Source: CAYWFP01 sp964457365
Lineage (GTDB): Bacteria > Planctomycetota > SZUA-567
Assembly (NCBI GenBank): GCA_964457365.1
Contig: CAYWFP010000019.1
Location: 1-46,111, forward strand
Direction of reading: 5' to 3'
Length of the DNA stretch: 46,111 bases
Made by a program: the position numbers and the translations under genes. The notes under the pieces were generated by a model. It saw nothing but the letters and a program-made list of their open reading frames with translations, was not told where the DNA came from and ran no database searches. Positions 16,492 to 25,429 of the stretch are shown here, one piece after another (within the stretch, counting starts at the first letter, position 1; every line of letters starts with the position of its first letter).

Positions 16492-18750
16492 ATGAGGGTG
16501 GGCGTCTTTCCGACGCGTCTGCCGTCGGCGTCGCGGCGCCGGCGCTGGCGTCTGTTGACGATCGGCCCGGGCGGACTGCTGGCGCTGGGCGCGGTCTGGT
16601 ACGTCGGTTGCCTGCTCTTTCCCTTTCCGCGCCATCGCGTCCGGGAAGTCGGGCGCAGCGGCGCGACGCAGATTCTCGACCGCGAGGGCGGATTGATCGC
16701 GTGGCGCGTCGACGGGAAGGACATGTGGCGCCTGCCGGTGGAACTGGACACGGTTTCGCCGTGGGCGGTCGCGGCCACGATCGCCGCCGAGGACAAACGG
16801 TTCCGGAAGCATATCGGCGTGGATCCGCTGGCGGCGGGGCGGGCGATGGTGCAGAACCTGCGCCACGCGCGGCGCGTCTCGGGAGCGTCGACCGTCACCA
16901 TGCAGACCGTCCGACTGCTGCGGCCGCGGCGGCGCACGTGGTCGGCCAAGTGTATCGAAGCCTTCCGCGCGGTGCAGATGGAGCGTCTTTACGACAAGGC
17001 GACGGTGCTGCAGGTGTATCTCAATCTCGCGCCGTACGGCGGCAACGTGATCGGGATCGAAGCGGCGGCGCGGCGTTACTTCGACAAGGGCGCGGGCGCG
17101 TTGACTCTCGGCGAGGCGGCGCTGCTGGCGGGCATTCCACAGCGGCCGGCGCGTTTCAATCCGCGGAAGCGTCTGGCCGCGGCGCTGCATCGCCGGGAAT
17201 ACGTCCTCGACCGGATGCGCGTGCTGGGGCTGGCCTCGGTGGTGGAGCTCGACGCGGCCCGGCGCGAACCGATACGGCTGGTCGAGACGCCGGTCCGTTC
17301 CACCGCGCCGCGTTTCGCCGACTACCTCCTGGCGCGAACCGGCTGCCGCGGCGGAGTGTTGCGGACGACGATCACACCGCCGACGCAGGCGATAAGCCTG
17401 GCGGTGGCGAAGAGACATGCGCGGCAGTTCGCCGCCGCCGGCATCGACGGCCTGGCCGTGGTCGTCGTCGACGTGAACGACGCGACGCTGGCGGCCATGG
17501 TCGGCAACGCCGCGCCGGAGAATCCGCGGACCGGCTGGGTCGATGCCGCCACCGCGCGGCGGCAGCCCGGGTCGCTCCTGAAGCCGTTCATTTACGCGCT
17601 CGCGTACGAGCGCGGCGCGCTCACTCCCGCGACGGTGGTCTACGATATCCCCACCCGCTGGAACGAATACCGTCCCGAGAACATCGACCGCGAGTACCGG
17701 GGGCCGCTCCCGTCGCGCACGGCGCTGGCCGCCTCGCGCAACGTGCCGGCGGTACGCCTGCTGGAGCGCCTGGGCGTGGCGGACCTGGCCGGGGCCATGG
17801 CGTCGCTGGAATTGAAGCCGGCGGGACCGCCGGAGCGGTACGGCCTCTCGCTGGCGCTGGGAACCGCGGAGCTGTCGCTGCTGGAGTTGACCAACGCCTA
17901 CGCGGCGCTGGCGCGGCTGGGCGTATATCGGCCCTTGCGCTTGACGACGGATCAGCCCCCCGGCCCGAGCCGCAGGGTCTTCACGCCCGGTGCCGCGTGG
18001 CTGACCTTGCGCTCGCTCGACAGGGCCGAGCGGGTGCAGGCGCCGCGACGTGTCTGGAAGACCGGGACGAGTTGGAACCACCGCGACGCCTGGGCGATCT
18101 GCATCACGCCGCGTTACGCGATCGGCGTCTGGTGCGGCAACCTCTCCGGCCGCGGCCATGCCGGCCTCGTCGGCGCCGAAAAAGCCTTGCCGGTGGCGCT
18201 CGAACTGGCCGGGCGGTTGCAGGCGACGGACGCGGACGGGTGGCCGATGCCTCAGGGCGTGGCGGTGCGGGAGGTCTGCGCGCTCTCGGGCTCTCCCCGC
18301 GGCCGCGTCTGTCCGCATGGTATCGAGGCGGCGTATCTGCCCGGAATCAGCCCGGAAGCCCCCTGTCGGCTGCATCGTATGGACCGGACGGGGAGAACGG
18401 TCGTGCACTGGCCGGCCGAAGCGGTCGCGTACGAGAAACGGCGTTCGCCTGCCGACGTAGCGCCAAGACGCGGTGAACTGACCATTGTCACGCCCGCGCC
18501 GGAGGCCGAATACGTCGACGCGTCGCCGACGGGGGACGCGCCGGTACTCGAGCTTCACGCGGTGACAAGTGCGGAGACTGTCTATTGGTACGTGGACGGG
18601 ACGTTCCTGAGCCGGTGCGCCGCCGGCGAGACGGTGCTCTGGCGCATGCGACCGGGGTGGCACGAGGTCACCGCGGCGGACGACTGCGGCGGCAGCGCCA
18701 GCCGCCGTTTCCGGGTGAGCTCCCTGGCGCATTCCGGCCGGAGCCGGTAA
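16492..18750 (+). CDS. pbpC: Penicillin-binding protein 1C
   Basis: A 752-residue bifunctional peptidoglycan synthase. A membrane anchor lies at about residues 25-45. The glycosyltransferase domain (GT51) carries EDKRFRKHIGVD with the catalytic Glu, plus GASTVTMQ and ALLAGIPQRP. The transpeptidase domain has the active site S-L-L-K at Ser361, S-R-N as the SxN motif, and KTGTSWNHRDAW as KTGT. The C-terminal about 100 residues look like the BiPBP_C beta domain found only in PBP1C. The second residue of the usual S-T-L-K box is Leu here. Its ribosome binding site AAGGAG lies inside the last codons of the macroglobulin gene, so translation is coupled. Confidence 0.95.
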   Translation: MRVGVFPTRLPSASRRRRWRLLTIGPGGLLALGAVWYVGCLLFPFPRHRVREVGRSGATQILDREGGLIAWRVDGKDMWRLPVELDTVSPWAVAATIAAEDKRFRKHIGVDPLAAGRAMVQNLRHARRVSGASTVTMQTVRLLRPRRRTWSAKCIEAFRAVQMERLYDKATVLQVYLNLAPYGGNVIGIEAAARRYFDKGAGALTLGEAALLAGIPQRPARFNPRKRLAAALHRREYVLDRMRVLGLASVVELDAARREPIRLVETPVRSTAPRFADYLLARTGCRGGVLRTTITPPTQAISLAVAKRHARQFAAAGIDGLAVVVVDVNDATLAAMVGNAAPENPRTGWVDAATARRQPGSLLKPFIYALAYERGALTPATVVYDIPTRWNEYRPENIDREYRGPLPSRTALAASRNVPAVRLLERLGVADLAGAMASLELKPAGPPERYGLSLALGTAELSLLELTNAYAALARLGVYRPLRLTTDQPPGPSRRVFTPGAAWLTLRSLDRAERVQAPRRVWKTGTSWNHRDAWAICITPRYAIGVWCGNLSGRGHAGLVGAEKALPVALELAGRLQATDADGWPMPQGVAVREVCALSGSPRGRVCPHGIEAAYLPGISPEAPCRLHRMDRTGRTVVHWPAEAVAYEKRRSPADVAPRRGELTIVTPAPEAEYVDASPTGDAPVLELHAVTSAETVYWYVDGTFLSRCAAGETVLWRMRPGWHEVTAADDCGGSASRRFRVSSLAHSGRSR

Positions 18751-18786
18751 CGCCGGAGCCCGTGCCTGTCGGCAAGCGGGAGCGCG

Positions 18787-19212
18787 CTACAGCTCCTCGT
18801 CCCGGGGCAGGGGCATGTCGATAAGCTTGCCCACGATGTCGCGGATCGAGATTACGCCCATGGGCTTGTCAATCTCGTCGATGACGACGACGTGGCGGGT
18901 GTGCTTCTGCTGCATCATCGCCATGACGTCGCGCAGTTCCGTCTCGACGCGCGCCAGCGGCAGGTCCGAGGTCGAGCGCATGGCGTCGCGCACCAGGCCG
19001 GTGCAGTTGATCGTCTTGCGGTCGGGATCGTACCCCTTGCGCATGATGTCGCGCTCGGAGACGACGCCCAGGAGTTGACCGATCTCGTCCAGGACGGCCA
19101 GCGCGCCGACGTGTTTGGCATTGAGGGTTTCCACCGTCTCGGCCAGGGTGGCGTCGGGCCGGATGAAGTACATCTCTCCGTCGCGCTCCTGCAGCAGCTT
19201 CCCGATCTTCAT
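18787..19212 (-). CDS. CBS-domain pair protein
   Basis: A 141-residue protein consisting of two CBS domains (about 10-65 and 75-135). The motifs are ALAVLDEIGQLLGVVSERDI and VVVIDEIDKPMGVISIRDIV. Stand-alone CBS pairs bind adenine nucleotides (AMP, ATP or SAM) and act as cytoplasmic energy or ligand sensors; the partner is unknown here. ATG 19212 has GGAGA six bases upstream. It is convergent with pbpC, 36 bases apart. Confidence 0.9.
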   Translation of the reverse strand: MKIGKLLQERDGEMYFIRPDATLAETVETLNAKHVGALAVLDEIGQLLGVVSERDIMRKGYDPDRKTINCTGLVRDAMRSTSDLPLARVETELRDVMAMMQQKHTRHVVVIDEIDKPMGVISIRDIVGKLIDMPLPRDEEL

Positions 19213-19333
19213 TCTGCGTCTCCTTGCGCCGGTGGTGCCCCGTTCGGGGGCGCGATGTCCGCATCGTGCCCTTCGCCGCGGCGTCATCATACCGCGCGCG
19301 CGGGGTTTGCACAAGTCTTGTTCGCGGGCTCTG

Positions 19334-20626
19334 TCAGCACGCCGCCGGCGGGTAGAATTTGTCGATCTCGCGGCGGGCGATCTCCACCGCGCGGCGGGCC
19401 TTCTCCAGGTTGCCGTGCAGAGAGTAGACGTCGCGGACTACGATCTGCACGGGAACGTTCCTGTCGGCGGTCAGCGCGAGGGTGTTGCGGATCTCCGCGG
19501 CCCAGGCTTCCTCGTTCAGCTCGACGTCGACGCCGAGAAGGTTCGGATCGGGTTTGCGGGAGAAGACGATGCCGCGCCCGTCGAGCGCCTCGGCCATGTA
19601 GGTCTGGTCGGCCCAGCGGCTGATGGAGACGGTTTTCAGGTTCGGCAGCTTCGAGAGCGAGCTCTCCCAGATCGGATCGGCCGGTTCGCAGCAGCCCCAG
19701 TAGACCAGGCCGAACATCTGCGCCAGATCCGCGTAGTACGGGTAGCAGAACTCGGCGAACATCTCCGGCGAGACGCCGACCGTCTCCTGGCTGTCCATGG
19801 CGGTCCAGAGATCGCTCAACTTCACTTCGCCCGGCGGGACCTCGCGCGCGGGGAGCTTGGTGGTGAAGTTGAAGCAGGTGCCGCAGGTGCACTGGTTGCC
19901 GTTGTTGAGCGTCAGCAGTCCCTCGGCCTCGGCCCAGAGCGCCGCACGCCTGGCGTTGTCGCGCAGCAGGCTCATCACCTCGTGCAGCTTCTCCGGGCAG
20001 TCGTACATCGCGGTGAATAACGTCTCTTGGCTCATCAGCCGCACCAGCCGCTGGGTGAGGTTGCAGCTGCCGGGAAACCCGCCGCGGAGGACCACCGGCA
20101 GGATATCGCCGAAGGTCTCCTCCAGGAACGCCTTCTCGGCGAAGGTCTCCTCGCGGTCGACGTCGAAGGTCGCGGGCTTGACCATGCCGTATCCGTCCTC
20201 GTCCAGATCCTTGATCGGGCAGTCGAAGTGGTAGCCGGTGACCACGCCCTCGGCGTCGGCGACGCGCGTGGTCGGGATCTCGATGCCGAACTCGTCGAAA
20301 CGGAAATGCCAGCCCATGTCGAGCGTGTCCGGGCAGACGTGGTCGTCGCCGAGAATCTCGTGGTGGCGGATGTGGCGCAGGAAACCGCGCTCGAGCCGCT
20401 TGCCGTAGTCGGACTCGCACTGCAGCAGGCTGGCGGACAGGAAGTCGCGGTCGAAGGTCCAGCTCTCGATGGCGAATGGCGGCCGCGCGCCGGGAACGCC
20501 GTCGTTGACGTCGCGCCAGAGCCTGGCGCGTTCGGCCATCACCGGCAGCGCCGCCAGTTCGGCCTGGTGCCGGGCCAACCGGCGCAGGCGTTGAATATCG
20601 TTCTCGGGCAGCGAATACGTCTTCAT
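19334..20626 (-). CDS. Uroporphyrinogen decarboxylase-like (URO-D superfamily) protein
   Basis: A 430-residue cytoplasmic protein of the URO-D/corrinoid methyltransferase superfamily, a TIM barrel used for heme synthesis or for methyl transfer between corrinoids and thiols. Family-like features are the GGFPGSCNLTQRLVRLMSQE region, LTLNNGNQCTCGTCFN, LVYWGCCEPADPIW near the C-terminal end of the barrel, and SISRWADQ. The Cys-rich CTCGTC and GCCEP segments are not typical of true HemE but fit the divergent branch common in Lentisphaerae and Planctomycetes, where methyl transfer is suspected. ATG 20626 follows AGAGGAAG. It is divergent from the hydrogenase operon; the 223-base gap holds their promoters, which I cannot place. 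Confidence 0.75.
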   Translation of the reverse strand: MKTYSLPENDIQRLRRLARHQAELAALPVMAERARLWRDVNDGVPGARPPFAIESWTFDRDFLSASLLQCESDYGKRLERGFLRHIRHHEILGDDHVCPDTLDMGWHFRFDEFGIEIPTTRVADAEGVVTGYHFDCPIKDLDEDGYGMVKPATFDVDREETFAEKAFLEETFGDILPVVLRGGFPGSCNLTQRLVRLMSQETLFTAMYDCPEKLHEVMSLLRDNARRAALWAEAEGLLTLNNGNQCTCGTCFNFTTKLPAREVPPGEVKLSDLWTAMDSQETVGVSPEMFAEFCYPYYADLAQMFGLVYWGCCEPADPIWESSLSKLPNLKTVSISRWADQTYMAEALDGRGIVFSRKPDPNLLGVDVELNEEAWAAEIRNTLALTADRNVPVQIVVRDVYSLHGNLEKARRAVEIARREIDKFYPPAAC

Positions 20627-20849
20627 CGGACTTCCTCTCGGAGAAACATGTCGTGCGGGCAGATACGCTCCTATAATAACCAGCGGGCAAAGATTCACAA
20701 CCGTTCATTCCCGCGAAGAAGCCATCGGTACCGCGCCGGCGACGCGTGCGGCGGTTCGGACGGTGCCCGCGCTTTTGCCGCTTGACGGGATCGGCGCAAG
20801 CCTTATGCTCGATCAACTGAGCGCGCCTGGCGCGTGGTACGGAGGTCGT

Positions 20850-23033
20850 ATGCCAAGCACGGTTTCGGATCGGTACGAGGAAATCGCCCGCAAGTCCCGC
20901 GAGAGCCTCGCGGCATGCCGCGGCACGGAGGCGGTGCGCGTCCAGGTCGGCTCGGCCACCTGTGAGAATGCCGCCGGCGCGCGCGAGGTGTGGAACGAGT
21001 TCGAGAAGCATATCCGGGCCTCGGGGCGCGCGGACGTGGTGCTGCACCGGACCGGCTGCACCGGACGGTGCGCGCGCGAGCCGATCGTCGGGGTTTTCGC
21101 GCCGGGGAAGATGCCGGTCAAGTACCAGGGCGTCGACCGCGAGGCGGTGCATCGTATCTTCACCGAGCATATCCAGAACGGCGAGCCGGTGCGTGCGTTG
21201 ATGCTCGCCGGCGGCGCCGAGCCCGAGCGCCGCTACGAGGTGCTCTTCTGCGAAGGCAAGCGCTGCGACCGGGCCCGGCGCATCGATATCGAACAGGTGC
21301 TCAAGGACCGGATGCGGGAGGCGGGAATCGCCGAGGAGCGCGTTCGCCTGATGCCCGCGAGTTGCTTCGGACTCTGCGCGTCGGGGGAGGCGGGCAGGCA
21401 TATCCACATCATGATACGTCCCGACCGCGCGCTCTACCGGCTGAAGGATGAGGAGGAGGTCGGCCGGGTCGTCACCGAGCACCTCGGCCGGGGCCGAGTG
21501 CAGAAAGACCTGCTCAGCGACGAACCGTCGGTGAGTCAGCGTTTCTTCGACCTGTACGGCGACCTGGCGTTCTTCAACAGGCAGAGCCGCATCGCGCTGC
21601 GCAACGCCGGCGTGGTCGATCCCGAGAGCATCGAGGAGTATATCGCCTACGACGGTTTCCGGGCGCTGGCGGAGGTGCTGGCGGAGAACGACCCGGATGC
21701 GGTGATCGAGAAGATCGCGCGCAGCAACCTGCGCGGCCGCGGCGGCGGCGGTTTTCCGACCGGGAAGAAATGGGCGTTCGCGCGGCAGGCAGGCGACCCG
21801 GTCAAGTATATGATCTGCAACGCCGACGAGGGCGATCCCGGCGCGTTCATGGACCGCAGCATGCTCGAGAGCGATCCGTTCAGCGTGGTCGAGGGCCTGC
21901 TGATCGGCGGCTTCGCCACCGGCGCGAGCCACGGCTACTTCTACATCCGCGCGGAGTATCCCCTGGCGATCCGGCGCATCCGCCACGCCATCGAGACCTG
22001 CCGGAACCGGGGCCTGCTGGGCGAGAACATCCTCGGCGCGGATTTCTCCTTCGACCTGGAGGTGCGCCTGGGCGCGGGGGCCTTCGTCTGCGGCGAGGAG
22101 ACCGCGCTCATCCACAGCATCGAGGGCGTCCGCGGCCAGCCGCGCATCCGGCCGCCGTATCCGTCGACGAAGGGGCTCTGGGGGCATCCGACCACGATCA
22201 ACAACGTCGAGACCTACGCCAACGTCCCGGCGATTCTGCTCTACGGCGCGGCGTGGTTCGCCTCGCTCGGGACCGAAGGAAGCGGCGGCACCAAGGTCTT
22301 CGCCCTGGCGGGCAAGGTGGAGCACACCGGCCTGGTGGAGGTGCCGATGGGCACGACCCTGCGCGAGGTGGTCGAGGAGATCGGCGGCGGCGTCCCGGGG
22401 GGCAAGCGGATCAAGGCGGTGCAGACCGGCGGTCCCGCCGGCGGCTGCATCCCGGTCGACCGTCTCGACACCGAGGTCGACTTCGACAGCCTCATGGACG
22501 TCGGCTCCATCATGGGTTCGGGCGGGATGATCGTCCTGGACGAAGACGACTGCATGGTCGGCGTGGCGCGTTTCTTCATGGAGTTCTCGGCGGACGAGTC
22601 CTGCGGCAAGTGCACCCCCTGCCGCGAAGGCACCACGCGCATGCTCGAGATCCTCGACAAGATGATGACCGGCCTGGCGGAGCCGGAGGATATCGTCAAG
22701 CTCGAACGGCTGGCGAAGCTGGTGCAGCGGGCCAGCCTTTGCGGCCTGGGGCGCGCGGCACCCAATCCGATTCTCAGCACGCTGCGCCACTATCGCCACG
22801 AGTACGAGGCCCACGTGCGGGACAAGATCTGCCCGGCCAAGAGCTGTACCGCGCTCATCCATTACGAGATCGATCCGGAGAAGTGCGTCGGCTGCACCCT
22901 CTGCGCCAAAAACTGCCCCGTGGCCTGCATCGACGGCGAGCGGCGCAAAGCGCACGTCATCGACCAGAGCCGGTGCATCAAGTGCGGTCGGTGCTTCGAG
23001 GTCTGCCGCTTCGACGCGGTGAAGAAGCTGTGA
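20850..23033 (+). CDS. hydB: Bifurcating [FeFe]-hydrogenase, NuoF-like subunit HydB
   Basis: A 727-residue flavin and Fe-S subunit that binds NAD(H) and FMN and splits electrons between NAD and ferredoxin. Residues about 20-110 and 125-215 are two thioredoxin-like domains. The second has a full C-x4-C ... C-x3-C set (FCEGKRC, SCFGLC). The first keeps only C-E-N and CTGRC, lacking one expected Cys. The NuoF core follows with NLRGRGGGGFPTGKKW (FMN/NADH), CNADEGDPGAF, VCGEETALIHSIEG and the [4Fe-4S] motif ESCGKCTPCREG. The C-terminus carries two ferredoxin motifs, CVGCTLCAKNCP and CIKCGRCFEVC. ATG 20850 has CGGAGGT at good spacing. It is the first gene of hydBAC. Confidence 0.94.
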   Translation: MPSTVSDRYEEIARKSRESLAACRGTEAVRVQVGSATCENAAGAREVWNEFEKHIRASGRADVVLHRTGCTGRCAREPIVGVFAPGKMPVKYQGVDREAVHRIFTEHIQNGEPVRALMLAGGAEPERRYEVLFCEGKRCDRARRIDIEQVLKDRMREAGIAEERVRLMPASCFGLCASGEAGRHIHIMIRPDRALYRLKDEEEVGRVVTEHLGRGRVQKDLLSDEPSVSQRFFDLYGDLAFFNRQSRIALRNAGVVDPESIEEYIAYDGFRALAEVLAENDPDAVIEKIARSNLRGRGGGGFPTGKKWAFARQAGDPVKYMICNADEGDPGAFMDRSMLESDPFSVVEGLLIGGFATGASHGYFYIRAEYPLAIRRIRHAIETCRNRGLLGENILGADFSFDLEVRLGAGAFVCGEETALIHSIEGVRGQPRIRPPYPSTKGLWGHPTTINNVETYANVPAILLYGAAWFASLGTEGSGGTKVFALAGKVEHTGLVEVPMGTTLREVVEEIGGGVPGGKRIKAVQTGGPAGGCIPVDRLDTEVDFDSLMDVGSIMGSGGMIVLDEDDCMVGVARFFMEFSADESCGKCTPCREGTTRMLEILDKMMTGLAEPEDIVKLERLAKLVQRASLCGLGRAAPNPILSTLRHYRHEYEAHVRDKICPAKSCTALIHYEIDPEKCVGCTLCAKNCPVACIDGERRKAHVIDQSRCIKCGRCFEVCRFDAVKKL

Positions 23034-23063
23034 CGGAACGACGAAGCCGAAAGGCAAAGACGC

Positions 23064-24827
23064 GTGAACGATAGCGACGAGATTTCCCTGATCATCGACG
23101 GCCACGAAGTCACCGTTCCGCGCGGGACGACGATCATGGAGGCGGCCGAGACGCTGGATATCCACATCCCGCGCCTCTGCTACCACCCGGACCTGAGCCT
23201 GCAGGGCTCCTGCCGCGTCTGCATCGTCGAGGTGAAGGACATGGACTTCTACATGGCCTCGTGCAGCGTGGAGGTCTGGGACGGCATAGAGGTCAAGACC
23301 AGCAGTCCCGAGATCCGCCAGGCGCGGCGGGACATCGTGGAACTGTTGCTGAACAACCACCCGCGCGACTGCCAGACCTGCGAGCGCGACGGCCGGTGCG
23401 AACTGCAGGATCTGGCCTACACCTTCGGCGTGCGCGAGCGGTTCTTCGCCGGCAAGCGCAAACGCTTCGCCATGGAGACGACCGCCACCGCGGTGGTGCG
23501 CGACAGCGAGAAATGCGTACTCTGCGGCCGCTGCGTCCGCGTCTGCGCCGAGGTGCAGGGCGTGCACAACCTCGAGCAGCAGGGGCGCGGCTTCGACACC
23601 GTGGTCGCCCCCGCCCACGGCGACAAGATGGACGACTCGGTCTGCATCCAGTGCGGCCAGTGCGTCAACGTCTGCCCGACCGCGTCGTGGCTGGAGCGGA
23701 GACACACCGACCGCGTCTGGGAGGCGCTGGCGGATCCTGCGAAGCATGTCGTGGTGCAGACTGCGCCCTCGATCCGCGCGGCCCTCGGCGAGAGCTTCGG
23801 TTACCCGCCCGGCACCGCGGTGGAGGGCAAGATGGTCGCGGCGTTGCGGCTGCTGGGGTTCGACCGCGTCTTCGACACCGATCTCGGCGCGGATCTGACC
23901 ATCGTCGAGGAGGCCTCGGAGTTCATCCGCCGGCGCGAGGGACAGGGGCCGCTGCCGCTGATCACCTCCTGCAGCCCCGGCTGGGTCCTCTTCCTGGAAA
24001 AGTTCTACCCGGAACTGATTCCCCACGCCTCGACCTGCCGCAGCCCGATGAGCATGCTCTCGGTGCTGAGCAAGACGTATTACGCCGAGAAGTTCGACCT
24101 CGATCCGGCGTCGATCTACATGGTCGCGGTCATGCCCTGCACGGCGAAGAAGTTCGAGGCCGCGCGTCCCGAGCACCGTATGGAAAACGGCACGCCCTAC
24201 ACCGACGCGGTGCTGACCACGCGCGAGTTGGCGTGGATGATCCGGAGTTACGGCATCACCTTCCGCAGCCTGCCCGAGGAGAACTTCGATGAGCCGCTGG
24301 GGATCTCCACCGGCGCCGGCGACATCTTCGGCACCGCCGGCGGCGTGATGGAAGCGACCCTGCGGACCGCGGGCGAGTGGATTACCGGCCAGCCCTCCGA
24401 CCGCCTTGCCTTCGAGGAGGTACGCGCGGTCGAAGGGTTGCGCGAGCGCGAACTCGATCTCGGCGGGGAGACCGTCCGCGTCGCCGTGGCCAACGGCCTG
24501 CAGAACGCCAAAACCGTGCTCGAGAAGGTCCGCGAGGACAAGGAACGCTACCACGCCATCGAGATCATGGCTTGCCCGGGCGGTTGCATCGGCGGCGGCG
24601 GCCAGCCGTATCCGGCCCCCGGACAGCGGTTTCTGGATCCTTGGCTTCTGGCCAAGCGGGCCGAGGCGCTGTACGCCATCGACGGGCGCAAGGATCTGCG
24701 CCGCAGCCACGACAATCCCATGGTCATGCGCATCTACGACGAGTTCCTGGGCGAACGCGGTGGCGAGAAAGCGCACGAACTGCTCCATACCGCGTACCGC
24801 GCGCGCACCCCGAGAGGAATCGCATGA
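23064..24827 (+). CDS. hydA: [FeFe]-hydrogenase catalytic subunit HydA
   Basis: A 587-residue H2-producing subunit. In order, it shows an N-terminal [2Fe-2S] domain (CYHPDLSLQGSCRVC), a His/Cys [4Fe-4S] site (HPRDCQTCERDGRC), two ferredoxin clusters (CVLCGRCVRVC, CIQCGQCVNVC), and the H-cluster domain. The H-cluster motifs are TSCSPGW (Cys303-Ser304, where the textbook form is TSCCPxW), MPCTAKKFEA and EIMACPGGCIGGGGQP. The C-terminal small-subunit domain is present. The start is GTG 23064, with AAAGG nine bases upstream and 30 bases after hydB. The assembly genes hydEFG are not in the window. It works with HydB and HydC to make H2 from NADH plus reduced ferredoxin. Confidence 0.95.
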   Translation: MNDSDEISLIIDGHEVTVPRGTTIMEAAETLDIHIPRLCYHPDLSLQGSCRVCIVEVKDMDFYMASCSVEVWDGIEVKTSSPEIRQARRDIVELLLNNHPRDCQTCERDGRCELQDLAYTFGVRERFFAGKRKRFAMETTATAVVRDSEKCVLCGRCVRVCAEVQGVHNLEQQGRGFDTVVAPAHGDKMDDSVCIQCGQCVNVCPTASWLERRHTDRVWEALADPAKHVVVQTAPSIRAALGESFGYPPGTAVEGKMVAALRLLGFDRVFDTDLGADLTIVEEASEFIRRREGQGPLPLITSCSPGWVLFLEKFYPELIPHASTCRSPMSMLSVLSKTYYAEKFDLDPASIYMVAVMPCTAKKFEAARPEHRMENGTPYTDAVLTTRELAWMIRSYGITFRSLPEENFDEPLGISTGAGDIFGTAGGVMEATLRTAGEWITGQPSDRLAFEEVRAVEGLRERELDLGGETVRVAVANGLQNAKTVLEKVREDKERYHAIEIMACPGGCIGGGGQPYPAPGQRFLDPWLLAKRAEALYAIDGRKDLRRSHDNPMVMRIYDEFLGERGGEKAHELLHTAYRARTPRGIA

Positions 24828-25354
24828 AGACGGCCACCGACAACTGGACGAAGGTCAAGCAGGAGTCCGAATCGGCGCTGCCGGCGGAGATCGTCGACTT
24901 CATCGCCCGCATCCGCGAGGACGATCCGCATCCGACCAGCCGCCTCATCAGCGTGCTGCACCGCGTGCAGGCGCATGCCGGCTACCTCGGCCGCGAGCAG
25001 ATGGACGCGGTGGCGCAGTTGCTGCAGGTGCCCGCATCGACCGTGACGGGGGTGGCGAGCTTCTACCACTTCTTCCGGCTCGCGCCGTGCGGCGAGCATA
25101 TGATCCGCGTCTGCATGGGCACTGCCTGCCACGTCCGCGGCGCCGAGCGTGTGGCGGAGAAGATCAAGCAGGAACTCGGCATCGACTTCGGCGAGACCAC
25201 AACCGACGGGCAGTTCTCGCTCGAGCACAGCCGCTGCCTGGGCTCGTGCGGCCTGGCGCCGGTGGTCATGATCGACGACAACGTCCACGGTCCGATGACC
25301 GCCGACAAGGTGCCCGCGCTCCTGGAGCAATACATGTCGGCCGGTTCCCGGTAG
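24824..25354 (+). CDS. hydC: Bifurcating [FeFe]-hydrogenase, NuoE-like subunit HydC
   Basis: A 176-residue NuoE-type protein with an N-terminal helical bundle and a thioredoxin-like [2Fe-2S] domain. The four ligands appear as MGTACHVRGA preceded by VC, and later RCLGSCGLAPVV. It is the small electron-transfer subunit of the HydABC complex. Its ATG overlaps the stop codon of hydA (ATGA), so the two are translationally coupled. Below it, towards the convergent U32-like gene, an inverted repeat (25365-25415) may end transcription. Confidence 0.93.
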   Translation: MKTATDNWTKVKQESESALPAEIVDFIARIREDDPHPTSRLISVLHRVQAHAGYLGREQMDAVAQLLQVPASTVTGVASFYHFFRLAPCGEHMIRVCMGTACHVRGAERVAEKIKQELGIDFGETTTDGQFSLEHSRCLGSCGLAPVVMIDDNVHGPMTADKVPALLEQYMSAGSR

Positions 25355-25364
25355 TAGCCGATCC

Positions 25365-25415
25365 GGCCGTGAGCCGAGCAATCGCCGCCTCCGAGACGCG
25401 AGACAATTCACGGCC
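25365..25415. terminator. Inverted repeat between convergent genes, possible terminator
   Basis: GGCCGTGA (25365-25372) is repeated inverted as TCACGGCC (25408-25415), with 35 bases between the arms. It lies between the stop codons of hydC and the convergent minus-strand gene. No T-run follows the stem on either strand, so an intrinsic terminator is unproven. Confidence 0.3.
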
Positions 25416-25429
25416 CCGCCGGCGCGCGC

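Noticed and set aside
19287..24788. A very long open frame on the minus strand opposite the hydrogenase genes
   Set aside because: It is a product of high GC content. The plus-strand proteins carry all cofactor motifs, and the antisense peptide is Ala/Arg/Gly-rich with no domain.
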